This document shows positions 1 through 8,899 of a stretch of 64,000 nt of DNA, one piece after another. Positions within the stretch are counted from its first letter, which is position 1, and every line of letters starts with the position of its first letter. This DNA is from Epichloe hybrida (taxonomy: Eukaryota > Ascomycota > Sordariomycetes > Hypocreales > Clavicipitaceae). The position numbers and the translations under genes were made by a program. The notes under the pieces were generated by a model, which searched no databases, was not told the origin of the DNA, and worked only from the letters and a program-made list of their open reading frames with translations. The stretch lies in the NCBI GenBank assembly GCA_019022495.1, contig JAFEKR010000004.1, positions 434,001 through 498,000 of the forward strand, read 5' to 3'.

Positions 1-843
1 TACTTATAGCTACCTAGTTATAACTCTTTATAAGAATAACAGTAAGTAGGAGATAGTTTATCTTTACTATATATATATTAAGGTATATAAGCTAAAAGAT
101 AAGCTTAGTATACTATTCCTTGGAGAAACTAGCTTACTCTAGGCTTACTACTAAGGTGCTTTATTTTTTCTTTACTTAATTACTAGTATAAAGCTTCTTA
201 ACCTAGTTTTAGAAGCTTTCTAGAGTTTATTAAAAAGGATATTAAAGCTAAAATAAACTTACTACTAAGCTAAAGTAAACTTACCTTACCTTTATTAGCT
301 ATAGAAGCCTAGGTCCTAACTAACTACTAGTGCTTATTTTAGTTACTAGATATATTTAACTATATAGTAAATTAGATATAAAACTAAGCTAGAATAAAGG
401 TAATTATTACCTAGTAGTATTAATAGTTTTAAACCTAATAGTTAAAACATATATTAGTAGCTACCCCTATTTAGTAAGTTAGCCCTATTACTAAGCTAGA
501 GTAAGGCTAACTTACTAATAATAAAATAGTACTAATACCTAAGGTCCTAAATTAAATAAGACTTATAGGATACATATTAGACTTCTCTTAGTATACTAAG
601 CTAAGGCAAATTAGCAGTAGACTAGGCCTAGAATAGAGGTAAATATAACTTATAAATAGACCCTTTTCTATTACCTATATGTATTACTTCTTAGTTATAG
701 ACTTCCTTAGGAAGTCCTTATACTTATAGAATTCCTAGGTAAATTAAAGCTAGATAAGTAGTAATACTAAAGTACTTATAGCTTCTAGCGCTATTATACT
801 AGATTTGTTCTAAATCTATAGTAAATATTAGCAAATGACCTAA
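1..843. repeat. RIP-degraded AT-rich DNA, origin not identified
   Basis: This stretch has the same TA-rich, CpA/TpG-poor composition as the transposon block to the right, and every frame is broken by TAA/TAG. I could not recognise a reverse transcriptase, integrase or RNase H motif on either strand, nor an LTR end. It is most likely the remnant of a repeat that extends left of the window. No gene is seen. Confidence 0.5.
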
Positions 844-2111
844 CCCTAGCCTAGGATAGCCTTAAACAGCTAGAAAGAAAAGAAGAACCTATAGAAAGTT
901 TGATGTAAAGAGAAATAAAACTAGGTGCTTAGACTTTACTAGACGTACGAGGCAGAGGCAGGCCGGAGATAGCTAAAAAGTGGGGCTACAGAAGAGTTAG
1001 CGCGAAAGTAAATAAGAAGTGAATTAACGCTATAAATCTAGATTTACTTTACCCTAGCCTAAAGCAAAGAGACTTAGGATAAATATGTTATTACACTAAA
1101 ATAGGACCCCTCCCGGGCACGAGGTAAAACTGCTTAAATTATAGATCTCTATTTTTCAACACCTTTTCCAAATATCTAGCCTTCTTCTCTAGCTTTTTAT
1201 TTCCCTTCTTTTTCTTACTTTTCCTAAATTCCTTAATATTTTCTTTGGTTTTTTAAATTTCCTTTTTATCTAGAATTTCCTTAGATTTTTAGATAGCTAT
1301 TAGGTTCTATAGCCTAGTAGTTATAGCCCCTAGCTTATGGTTACCCTTAGCTATGCTATTTTCTAATCAGTTAGTTATTAATTAGTTGATTAGTAGCCCT
1401 TGACCTACCTGTGAATTCGAATTAGAGTGGAGTTAAGTAAGGATAAGTTGTGTTTTTTTTTGGTTTGCCTTAGAGCTTTGAAGGATAAGTTATAAGATAG
1501 AAGAGATATAGAGAGATAGAACAAACACGGTCGCAGAGAGGGAATCACGTTAATTTATACTATAAGTAAAACTTAAATGGATTTGAGTTTAACTATAGTT
1601 ATGAATTATAACTCTTGCGTAATCATAGCTACAAATTTTGTTATAAACTTTGTATTAACTTTTTAGCCCCTAAATTTATAGCTTAAAGCTTATTCCTTTT
1701 ATATTTTACCTAATGCTATAGTAATGATTGAATTTAGTTGTTATATATGGCACTAGCTAGGTATTGCTAGTAATTCTTTTGGTTCCTTGAAAATTAGATG
1801 CATTGGCCATAGCCAATGACCCCAAAAAAAATTAAAAATCAATAAAACACTAAAATAGGACTAGAAAGGGCTTATTTTATATATTTTTCCTTTCTTTTTT
1901 CTTTTTAATAAGATAAGGCTAGTGTAAGCTAGTAATAAATACTTACAATAGGAAATATACTAAGTAGCGTAAACCTATTATAGGGCTAGCGCTAGCCTGT
2001 ACATAGATGTAAGGGGGTTTTTCTTCCTAGTATAGGGTTTTCCCTTTTAACTTAGTAGTAGGAGTACTAGTAATAGCCATCTATAGAGCTAACTAGCGTA
2101 AACAATATATA
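844..2111 (-). mobile_element. Family H retroposon-like repeat, copy 1 (decayed, interrupted by G)
   Basis: Read on the plus strand, this matches the reverse complement of the family H copy at 21,969-22,681. It starts at a decayed version of the GC-rich end (ccctagcctaggatagcc, corresponding to ccccggcccgggatagcc) and ends near gctaactagcgtaaacaata. About 190 bases present in the other copy, including its long C run, are missing here around 910-925. A family G copy is inserted at 1,107-1,846. I found no convincing target-site duplication for this copy, so its outer limits rest on alignment to the second copy only. Confidence 0.65.
1107..1846 (-). mobile_element. Family G retroposon-like element, copy 1
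   Basis: This is one of three copies of a roughly 740-770 bp repeat; the others are at 16,906-17,665 and 56,182-56,952. It is flanked by a direct 14-bp duplication, acactaaaatagga, at 1,093-1,106 and 1,847-1,860. One end is GC-rich (cccctcccgggcacgagg); the other is A-rich (ccccaaaaaaaattaaaaat) just after a short hairpin, gcattggc/gccaatg. No terminal inverted repeats are seen. The decayed reading frame runs on the minus strand (see copy 3). Duplications of 14-15 bp suit target-primed retroposition better than DNA transposons or LTR elements. Confidence 0.75.
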
Positions 2112-2330
2112 TAAGATAAATTAAGATTATACCTTTCCTTATTTATTTAAGATATTACTTCTAATCTAATAGACTATTTAATCTAGGATATCTTTATATA
2201 ATAAGATAATCCTAGCTATTATTATAATTAATATTATTAAGCTAATTAGCCCCTTTGTTATATGTAAGCTCTAGAGCTACTTGCGATCGTAGGCTAGCAT
2301 CGTGTCTTTTAGGGTGTTGTTTTCCGCTTG

Positions 2331-2413
2331 ACAAAACACTTAGACCTAGCAAGCTTTAGTTAATATACGAGCGCCCCTATACCTCTTGCCTAGCTACCCC
2401 CTTTGTTCTCATA
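2331..2413 (+). repeat. LTR fragment related to Gypsy element E
   Basis: The block from acaaaacacttagacc to ttgttctcata matches the 3' half of the element E LTRs (54,720-54,910 and 61,875-62,065), including the stretches cctagcaagctttag and cccctatacctctt. Upstream of 2,331 the similarity fades, and no matching TGTGAGG start or 5-bp target duplication is seen. It is therefore a truncated or more divergent relative, probably a solo LTR remnant. It is less RIP-altered than the sequence around it. Confidence 0.6.
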
Positions 2414-2983
2414 ATGGACGTGAGCTATACTAAAAACAGGTAGGCAGGTTATTTATTCTAATTAGGACTAATAGTAAATGCGTAATTAATTTTTAATAGA
2501 TACGTGTTTAGGCGTTCAGATTTATGACAGTGCTACTAACTATAATGCTACTACTAGCTTACTTTTCCCCCTTTTCTCTTACCCTCTAACCTAGCTACAT
2601 TTCTCTCCATCTTCCTTTTCTTAGCTTATTAGTTATTATTAATTATTATCTTCAATATTAAATTCGACCCTCTTACAGTAGTGCATCGTTCCTTAGTGTA
2701 TTCAACGTTACCTTAATTTAGATTAACAAACTTCTAAGCCTTATAGGATTTATATAATTTTTAACTTATATAATTTACTTAATCTAGTTTTTCTTTAATA
2801 ATAATACTATAGTTCAGGTTTTTTTTTCTTAAATATATTCAAGGGAAATATACTGATCAAGGGAATATTAAATATGATAGTTAACTACTTAATATAATAA
2901 GGTATATTTATCTTATCATATTAGTAAGCCTAAGTAAGCTAAGCAGCGCCTAAGCAGACCTGAAGCATGTCTTATTTCTCCTT
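2414..2983. other. AT-rich intergenic DNA at the edge of the gene island
   Basis: No gene or recognisable repeat is seen. Composition shifts from RIP-like TA-rich sequence to ordinary mixed sequence at about 2,940-2,990, which marks the left border of the gene island. Confidence 0.4.
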
Positions 2984-3130
2984 GTGAGACTAATCCATTT
3001 AGCAATACTTGGAGCTTCCCCGTGCGGATTATTTCATGAAAAAGAACCTAGGTTATTATTAACAAAATGTGACTTCAAAGGTCGCTTGATGATACCTCAC
3101 TTGGCGGCTAGTCATTGGCCTTCTAATATC

Positions 3131-3331
3131 CTACCTACTGTTGTCGCTCTTCAGACACTTTCGGCATTTATGCGTGGATGACTTTTCCTCCTTGCGCTCC
3201 CACTTGGCGCGACCGCATCGCTGCTCCTCCTTCTGTTGGTGAGTTGGACATTTCACCCATCTGCTATTCATTTCGTGGCCACAGGTGTAGCGGACGTAAT
3301 ATTGAGTACAGACAGATCGTTGAGAAGGCAT
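3131..3331 (-). CDS. Small cysteine-rich hypothetical protein (66 aa)
   Basis: An intact frame reads from ATG at 3,331 down to the stop at 3,131. The protein begins MPSQRSVCTQYYVRYTCGHE and contains six Cys and several His: C-x(8)-CGH, then CPTHQQKEEQRCG, ending in a HKCRKCLK motif. The composition is very rich in Lys, Glu and Arg with no signal peptide, so it looks intracellular. The ordered Cys/His pairs suggest a small metal-binding fold. It resembles a class of short, conserved fungal hypothetical proteins, but I cannot name a family. A longer frame upstream to 3,391 gives an unrelated-looking extension and is not preferred. A TATA-like run (tatttaaaag on the minus strand, near 3,441-3,452) lies just over 100 bases upstream. 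The function is unknown; it could also be an exon of a longer gene. Confidence 0.6.
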   Translation of the reverse strand: MPSQRSVCTQYYVRYTCGHEMNSRWVKCPTHQQKEEQRCGRAKWERKEEKSSTHKCRKCLKSDNSR

Positions 3332-3658
3332 AGTTTCGACGAGGAAACACGCTATATGTAGATTTGTAAAAGTTGAGATAATCGAATACAAAGCTTGAGT
3401 GATGTATTAACAGCAACTCAAACTGAAGCGACAAAGCTGGCTTTTAAATAGTTATCCTTGATGATAGAAACACCCCCTTTGTCCGTCGTCGGTTGTCATT
3501 GCAGGCTTTTTCGGGGCACGTTTACATTTCCCTGCGGCCCCAACACACATTGCTGGCCAAGATGTTCTTGCCTGTAAAACTGCGGATGAGCGGCTGGCTG
3601 CGTTATGCACTGCCCCTTGGTTGGCATTATCCTCAAATAGGCAGGTGACGAAGCTCTA
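3332..3658. other. Intergenic region upstream of the Cys-rich gene
   Basis: This holds the presumed promoter of the minus-strand gene at 3,131-3,331, with a TATA-like tatttaaaag on the minus strand near 3,441-3,452. Beyond about 3,480 it is ordinary GC-balanced sequence with no gene that I can support. Confidence 0.35.
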
Positions 3659-4077
3659 GCAGGGACGCCTAAATGCGCATCTGTCTTTTCTTAAATGCGC
3701 ATCTGCCCTTAGTCCTAAAACGGAAGGACAACCCACCCACCTAATTTCGCTGTGGCTCGCGTCTGTTGAATTTTACTATTAATTAAGATACTTATTCTAT
3801 GTGATATTTCAAGGTATTATATCATTAAAAAAGCTACTATTAAAGCTATTATAACTGCCCTGACGGCGGATTATACGGAATAAATCGTATTTAACTCGCA
3901 GGTGGCTCAGAGAGAAGCGTTGCACGTTGTAGTAAGCTGCCATAAGCTACCCGCATTCGCCACTAAAGAGAGCTAGTATCTTTGGTAGGGAATTAGGTGA
4001 AAAGGTACTTATTCCGTTTTAGGACTAAGGGCAGATGCGCATTTAAGAAAAGACAGATGCGCGTTTAGAGGTCCCTC
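3659..4077. mobile_element. MITE with about 65-bp terminal inverted repeats and TA target site
   Basis: The left arm (3,659-3,724) and right arm (4,013-4,077) are near-perfect inverted repeats, flanked on both sides by TA (3,657-3,658 and 4,078-4,079). Each arm carries a tandem pair of an aaatgcgcatctg-like unit (aaacgcgcatctg in the right arm) and ends in agtcctaaaacgga. The 288-bp core has no reading frame of note. A TA duplication, long inverted arms and 419 bp total fit a non-autonomous Tc1/mariner-type element. The outermost bases of the arms differ by a small indel (gcagggac versus gagggac), so the exact tip is uncertain by a base. Confidence 0.75.
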
Positions 4078-4079
4078 TA

Positions 4080-4681
4080 GCAGGGGGGCCGACAAAATGA
4101 ACGGCACTGCTAATCGGTCCCTTCTTCGAGAACGAATCCAACCATGCGATGTTGCACGCAGTCCCAGCCAACTCGCCAAGTCAATAGTGAACAGCTTCAC
4201 AACCTTGGACCCACCTATCTTACTTCGTACAAACACTAGCCGATATTCTGAACCCCCCCTGGTTGGTTGGTTGGTTGGTTGTATTCATTACGCCGGCTAG
4301 AAACCCAAGGGGTTACGTGGCGCCACTAGAGAATTTCTAGTGGAGTAGTAGCTACAAGACCTAGTATCCCACTCTGGTCCTTGTTGATATTCTGAACCCC
4401 CCCTGGGCAAGCGTAGCCGAACCCCCCCACCTTTCGGGACGAATTTCCGCCGTATCCCGACACGACGAGATGCTGCCTCCCGGCTCCTCCAGCACATGGC
4501 TTCCTCCTAAAACCGTGCTCCTGGTATGCCGCGAAAGTAGGAAACGCTACGTGCACTGGCGCAGATTCCTGCTACCAAAGTCATCGAATGAGTCACGTTC
4601 TTACTTCTTCTGAGCGTCCCGATCGATTATATTTGCTACGAGTACGAAGCCCAGTCGGCCTTTTCGATCCACTAGGTAGCA
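4080..4681. other. Intergenic region upstream of the kinase-like gene
   Basis: There is no convincing gene. The region contains a 21-bp direct repeat (gatattctgaaccccccctg plus g) at 4,242-4,262 and 4,386-4,406, and a ggtt microsatellite of about five units at 4,261-4,281. The last 100 bases are presumably the promoter and 5' leader of the gene at 4,682. Confidence 0.4.
4261..4281. repeat. (GGTT)n microsatellite
   Basis: About five perfect GGTT units sit in the intergenic DNA, immediately after the first copy of the 21-bp direct repeat. Confidence 0.9.
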
Positions 4682-5500
4682 ATGAAAGACACTGTCTTAA
4701 CGATCGACTCGGCCGAAGTCGACTGCTTATACAGAATATTTCGCGAAGACGACGTCAATGGGAAGAGGGCAGTCTATGTCCTGCTTGAGTATCCCGAACT
4801 AATCCCCGAATACGACCGAACCTATGGCCCAAGCGCTCTACGGGAACTGTCAAAACTGGCCGGCTGGTGGGATGATTGGAAAACTCTTACCATTTCAAAG
4901 GACGAATCTGGGTTGAAAATACAGCCTGATGCTTTCGAGCCACATACTGTGTCGCGAGAATATGTGCACGATGACTTTGATCTTTTCGATCTTTTAAAAA
5001 TACAGGACCTCGTGGAGGTGAAGTCACGAACTTGGCGTTTCCGATGGCAAGGAAAGCTGTGCTATTTAAAAATGGCCCGCTTTGACTTCGAAATCAGGGC
5101 TCTCGAAAGAGAGATCAAGGCATATCAGAACCTTACGCGACATGGTTCGAACCTAGCACCAGCATTTCTAGGCTATGCTTACGAGGAGACGCGGGATCGA
5201 GTTGTTGGCTTGGTTATCGAGGAAGTTGTTGGACGACATCCTGGCATTGCGGATCTTCCGATATGCCAAGAGGCATTGCGGCAATTGCATGGTTTAGGTA
5301 TGACCCATGGGGATGTCAACAGGTATAACATCTTCATCACCGATGACGGGGCCAAGTTTGTTGACTTTGAGGAGTCTTGCATTCGCCTCGTAGATCCAGA
5401 AGAGGAGTGGATGCAGCGGACAGATAAGGAAATGCAGGCCCTTGAAGAAAAACTAGTAGATGAATCGGGCGAGGGACGTCCGTGGGAGTATATAACGTAG
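4682..5500 (+). CDS. Protein kinase-fold protein (lipopolysaccharide kinase/RIO-like), 272 aa
   Basis: This is an uninterrupted frame from ATG at 4,682 to TAG. The C-terminal half has the core of the protein-kinase-like fold. The candidate ATP-binding Lys is in LCYLKMARFDFEI (about residue 129). Next come the helix ALEREIKAYQNL (about 138-149) and a hinge-like VVGLVIEEVVG. The catalytic loop is MTHGDVNRYNIFI (about 207-219; HGD...N in place of HRD...N), and the metal-binding motif is KFVDFEES (DFE in place of DFG). Fungal proteins of this type are usually small, soluble and of unknown substrate; HGD-N/DFE patterns occur in Kdo/RIO-type and other atypical kinases. The first 100 residues are acidic and unrecognised. 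The ATG is the first in the frame and lies downstream of non-coding sequence. No intron is needed. All catalytic positions look present, so activity is plausible but unproven. Confidence 0.85.
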   Translation: MKDTVLTIDSAEVDCLYRIFREDDVNGKRAVYVLLEYPELIPEYDRTYGPSALRELSKLAGWWDDWKTLTISKDESGLKIQPDAFEPHTVSREYVHDDFDLFDLLKIQDLVEVKSRTWRFRWQGKLCYLKMARFDFEIRALEREIKAYQNLTRHGSNLAPAFLGYAYEETRDRVVGLVIEEVVGRHPGIADLPICQEALRQLHGLGMTHGDVNRYNIFITDDGAKFVDFEESCIRLVDPEEEWMQRTDKEMQALEEKLVDESGEGRPWEYIT

Positions 5501-6064
5501 GTCTCTAAAATACTACGGATCAATGCATGGCAGTTTTCGGACAGGACGCAGCCTGTTCAAACGTCTGGACCTTTTCGAACATGGCGGGAAAGATCCATCG
5601 TGTCTTCTCGCATAATGGCATCGTAGAACGCCGAGGCTGGCAGCTGAGGGCATCAAGTTTCAAGAATAGGCCTCGTGTTCAAGCATAGTGGATTGAAGAG
5701 AAGTGATGTGAAGAGGTGATGGGTCAGATGGGAACGAGGGAGTTGTCGGCCCTTTCTATACCGGTAGGGCCAGGTAATGAATCGTCTATGGAGCGCTTGG
5801 TGGGAGGGATATGAGGGCACGGAACTGCGACGACTGTAGCATGCATTGCGGTCCGCCACGCAAAGCAACACCGGGGACATCAATTCATGCCCCTATGTGT
5901 GCATACTTCCCTCCAGGTGAGATAAATACATGCCATGCAGGTAGGTGCAAGGCGCCGCTACCTAGCCGATGGCCGCGACTTGAGGATACGTCAGTGATCC
6001 GTTTTTATATCATTGGCTCTCAATTTCCAAGTACTTATGTCGTCAAGGTATTATTAGGCCTTTA
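5501..6064. other. Intergenic region between convergent genes
   Basis: This separates the kinase-like gene (plus) from the doubtful minus-strand gene at 6,065-6,604. Composition is ordinary. The short frames present lack coding character. It probably holds the terminators of both neighbours, but no clear polyadenylation motif could be singled out. Confidence 0.35.
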
Positions 6065-6604
6065 TCATAGGACTAAAGACCGAGTCGAGCAGCAGCCGAG
6101 GTAGTCGCTTCTATGCCAAAGGAGGACTAAGTTTCGTGGGCAATCCGCCTGTGGCACAATCAGTCTGGCAGTGTGAGGAGTGAGATACCACAATGGCCCG
6201 TCCTGCCGCACCATGGCCTGTTCCTGCCGTTGGGCAAAATTGTTGATGCCGGTTAGGAGGCGGCCCAATTGCTGGTGTTGGTGCTGATGCTGTGACTGTT
6301 GCCGGATCGCCAGCAAGTCGCCGCCTTGGGAGATAGATGTGACAGGTACAAGACCCGAATTAGCGACGTAGAGGGCGCCGAGACTTGAAGATGCCTGCTT
6401 CAGCTGAGATGTAGCGCCCGGAACCATGAGCGACTCGAGTTTCTTGGACCGAGTTAGTTCCTCGCTTGGCTGCCCGCCTCTTTCGCTGGGGATATGCTCG
6501 CGCTCGGTCCAGGCCGCCAAGTGTAACGTACGACTGCAGTTCAATCTTGTGACTATTGTACGCCGGGGAGAACTAGCTGCTGCTGCTGCTGCTGGCTTGG
6601 TCAT
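6065..6604 (-). CDS. Putative Ala/Gln-rich hypothetical protein (up to 179 aa)
   Basis: The frame opens with ATG at 6,604 in a good fungal start context (gcaagATGacc), after a C-rich leader typical of fungal 5' UTRs. The N-terminus is MTKPAAAAAASSPRRT, encoded by a GCA repeat. Residues 104-113 are a Gln/His tract (QQSQHQHQHQQ), followed by LGRLLTGINNFAQRQEQAM. Low-complexity tracts of this kind are common in fungal regulatory proteins, but no DNA-binding or catalytic domain is visible. The last 50 residues look less protein-like. A possible short intron begins at gtatct after DGPLW, which would change the C-terminus. I do not recognise the protein, and part of the frame could be chance. Confidence 0.4.
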   Translation of the reverse strand: MTKPAAAAAASSPRRTIVTRLNCSRTLHLAAWTEREHIPSERGGQPSEELTRSKKLESLMVPGATSQLKQASSSLGALYVANSGLVPVTSISQGGDLLAIRQQSQHQHQHQQLGRLLTGINNFAQRQEQAMVRQDGPLWYLTPHTARLIVPQADCPRNLVLLWHRSDYLGCCSTRSLVL

Positions 6605-7485
6605 CTTGCCGTCGTGATGGATGCGTGGTGGATGGGGAAGGGGGCCATGAGTGGCGAGTGAGGAATAAAGGATTACAGAACGCGCCGTAAACGCTCATGG
6701 AGACGAGCATTGGGAACAGGTCGTTCACAAACCTATGATCTAGCGACAATGGAGGTTATGCCTGTCGAGCTACGACCTTGCCAAAGATTGAGAGGACAGG
6801 GGATAGTGATGAGGCGTGAGCTTTGCTCGATACACACGACAGCCGAGCTGGGGATTTCCAATGATTAACAGTATAAACCGGCAACACACGTAGCATCTGA
6901 TCCCATTTCCAGGACCGACCAAGTACGGCGGTCGGTCAGGCGTCTTCCGTTGTCTTAATGAGCTGCCAAGCGTAATACAATAGCTGATCCGTCGAGCCGC
7001 GTACAACAGCAAAGTCTCCCATTCCTCTGACGATTTCGATTAGCACAAGATATGCAAGTTGGAAAGCCACAAAGAATTCAGTGCGCGCCGGCCATTAAGG
7101 GCGCAATGGGGGGATGGGGTTTGCTGCTTTGGCAAGGGCACTGCCTGCTCAAGACCAGCAGCCTAGAAAGCTGAACTGTAACTTTCCGTTTGATCACCCA
7201 AGATTTCACGAAGCAGAAAAAACAGTCAAATTGCTGCTCGAACAGTTGCAGTGTCAGTGCACTTGTCCGAGATGAATCTGTGCTTCCGAGGTCGGTAGTG
7301 GCTCTCAGTACTGCTACAACATCTGTTTGGAAACACGACTTTGTTCACATTATCCACCTCGTGACTGTTCTTTAAAAGCTCAATGAGTCTAGTTAGTTCG
7401 GCGTTTGCTTCCATTAGGGTGAGAAATGTGCGACACCTCCTTGGTGCTTGGTGCACGAGCTTCTGACACCAAACCTATTATTTCA
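6605..7485. other. Intergenic region upstream of the Ala/Gln-rich ORF
   Basis: Ordinary-composition DNA between the minus-strand ORF start at 6,604 and the stop of the APH-type gene at 7,486. A minus-strand ATG frame at 7,414 (beginning MEANAELTRLIELLKNSHE, 62 residues to about 7,229) has a helical-looking start but no homology I recognise. I leave it uncalled. Nothing else is supported. Confidence 0.35.
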
Positions 7486-8421
7486 TCAATCCACAACGTA
7501 TTGCTCCCGACGAAGGGCCAGAGTCCACAAATCTGCCTGCGGATTGCGTACTCTCTCCCGCAACCAATCCGCTGCGGGCGACGAGCCCTCGGTCTTACCA
7601 AGAACTCCGTTACGATACCAAGACGACGACGCGCCCGGCTCCGGCAGCCTATCCCAGAGAATCCGCTCCGCCCGGAGCTCCATCTCGTAGGAAGGCATAA
7701 TAACACGAAGGTAGTGCTCCCAGAGGTCCTGGCCGCGGAAGAGGTTATAGTGCGCCCTGGTAAAGTCCCAATATTCCGGATACCATCCCGCAAACGCCCA
7801 GTCAATAATAGCGGCGACGCGCCCGCCGCGGACCATGATATTCCTAGGACAAAGATCTGCGTGCGTGAAGCAGGTCCGGTAGTATCGCCTGTGCACCGTA
7901 GCGATCTCCTCGCTAAGCATAGACGAGACGTCTTGCAGGGGCGCGGTGGCTCGCACTAGCGAGTGGAACTCATCATGGGTCATGGGTCCGAAGAAACGGT
8001 TCCCAATGCGGCAGTCAAAGGCGGGATTCTGGAGAGCCGACGAGACGATTCCTTGGGTTGGGGGCTCAAGGTTGCGGAGGGTCAAAATATGCTGCTTCAG
8101 GTCGGCAAAGATGGAATCTCTCTGGTTCGTTGACAGGCTGGCCCAGGCGCGTTGTAGATTCTGGCCTCGTATGTAGGCCATTTCTATATAGATGAAGTCA
8201 TCGGGCTCGGTATGAACGGCAAAAACCTTAGGCACCGGGATATTGGTGTGCGCAGAAACGTATTCCATGGCCTCGACTTCAGTTGGGTCGCATGGCCCCT
8301 TGATGACTCGATGCCAGCTCACTCTCACAGTGGCTGGGCCCAGGGGACGAAAGAGCAGCTTGCCGAGCCAGAGCCGCATTCGCAGGGGAAATGGGGATAG
8401 GATAGAGAAGCATAGGCCCAT
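7486..8421 (-). CDS. APH-family phosphotransferase (aminoglycoside/choline kinase fold), 311 aa
   Basis: A continuous frame of 311 codons runs from ATG at 8,421. It shows the aminoglycoside phosphotransferase/choline kinase layout. The N-lobe has VEAMEYVSAHTNIPVPKVFA (about 53-72), then DDFIYIEMAYIRGQNLQRAW with the hinge. The catalytic (Brenner) motif is FTHADLCPRNIMV (H-x-D-x4-N, about 186-198), followed by AAIIDWAFAGWYPEYWDF, which carries the metal-binding Asp and the family-typical GWYPEYW. Fungal members of this large family are cytosolic, and their substrates are mostly unknown; they are not established antibiotic-resistance enzymes. Length matches the family. An in-frame extension to 8,739 exists but reads as non-protein. 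The next gene on the plus strand starts 478 bases away and is divergent, so a shared promoter is likely. No RIP-like stops are present. Confidence 0.9.
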   Translation of the reverse strand: MGLCFSILSPFPLRMRLWLGKLLFRPLGPATVRVSWHRVIKGPCDPTEVEAMEYVSAHTNIPVPKVFAVHTEPDDFIYIEMAYIRGQNLQRAWASLSTNQRDSIFADLKQHILTLRNLEPPTQGIVSSALQNPAFDCRIGNRFFGPMTHDEFHSLVRATAPLQDVSSMLSEEIATVHRRYYRTCFTHADLCPRNIMVRGGRVAAIIDWAFAGWYPEYWDFTRAHYNLFRGQDLWEHYLRVIMPSYEMELRAERILWDRLPEPGASSSWYRNGVLGKTEGSSPAADWLRERVRNPQADLWTLALRREQYVVD

Positions 8422-8899
8422 GGATGTAAAATGGGGAGCGACCGTCTTCCCCGAACGGAGCGACAGTCGTTGGGTGTTGATGTGCTTGCGTGAGATTGCT
8501 TTGAGTTTGGTGTATTCGTGCCGACATGGACACGCCGGGCCGACTGCGCTTCCGAAACTGACAAGCTGATTGGTTCTAAAAATGGTGCGAAGCGCCCTCA
8601 ACCGTCCAATGACTCCAGCCGCTTTGAGTGAGCCTGAGCGCTTACGCGCAGACGACCCACCACAAACCGTCTGATGGTCAACCAGGAAGGCCGTGTTCAA
8701 ATGATGATTGGTTTGTTGGATGCCCTGCACAAAGATCATCGTTGGCTGGTAAAGAATCCAACATGTATAAAGGTCAGATGTCAGCCGGTGAGAGTTGTTG
8801 ACGAGTATTCGTCGCTTGCCCGCTCACTTCTCATTATATGGGGATAGCACTGACACCCTGTTGATCCGCAACAGCATCGCTCCAACGTCAAGTCAATTC
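8422..8899. promoter_or_regulatory. Divergent promoter region, APH-type gene and neighbouring plus-strand gene
   Basis: This interval separates two divergently oriented genes. On the plus strand a TATA-like tataaagg lies at 8,766-8,773, about 130 bases before the preferred ATG at 8,900. A seven-codon upstream ORF (MSAGESC) begins at 8,778 and could damp translation of the plus-strand gene. No clear TATA was found for the minus-strand gene. Confidence 0.4.

Noticed and set aside
844..2111. Target-site duplication for H copy 1
   Set aside because: The flanks (caaatgaccta on the left, taagataaatta on the right) share no convincing 13-16 bp match.
5179..5523. Minus-strand frame under the kinase-like gene
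   Set aside because: It is a Ser-rich antisense shadow of a gene with clear kinase motifs.
7389..8569. Several long frames on both strands overlapping the APH-type gene
   Set aside because: They are shadows of the minus-strand gene in other phases and lack protein character.
8422..8739. In-frame extension of the APH-type protein upstream of 8,421
   Set aside because: It reads as basic, low-structure sequence unlike APH proteins, while the ATG at 8,421 gives the usual family length.
8795..8899. N-terminal extension of the 8,900-9,472 gene
   Set aside because: The frame is open, but the codon at 8,795 is TTG and the first ATG is at 8,900. A TATA-like box at 8,766 also puts transcription start close to 8,795.
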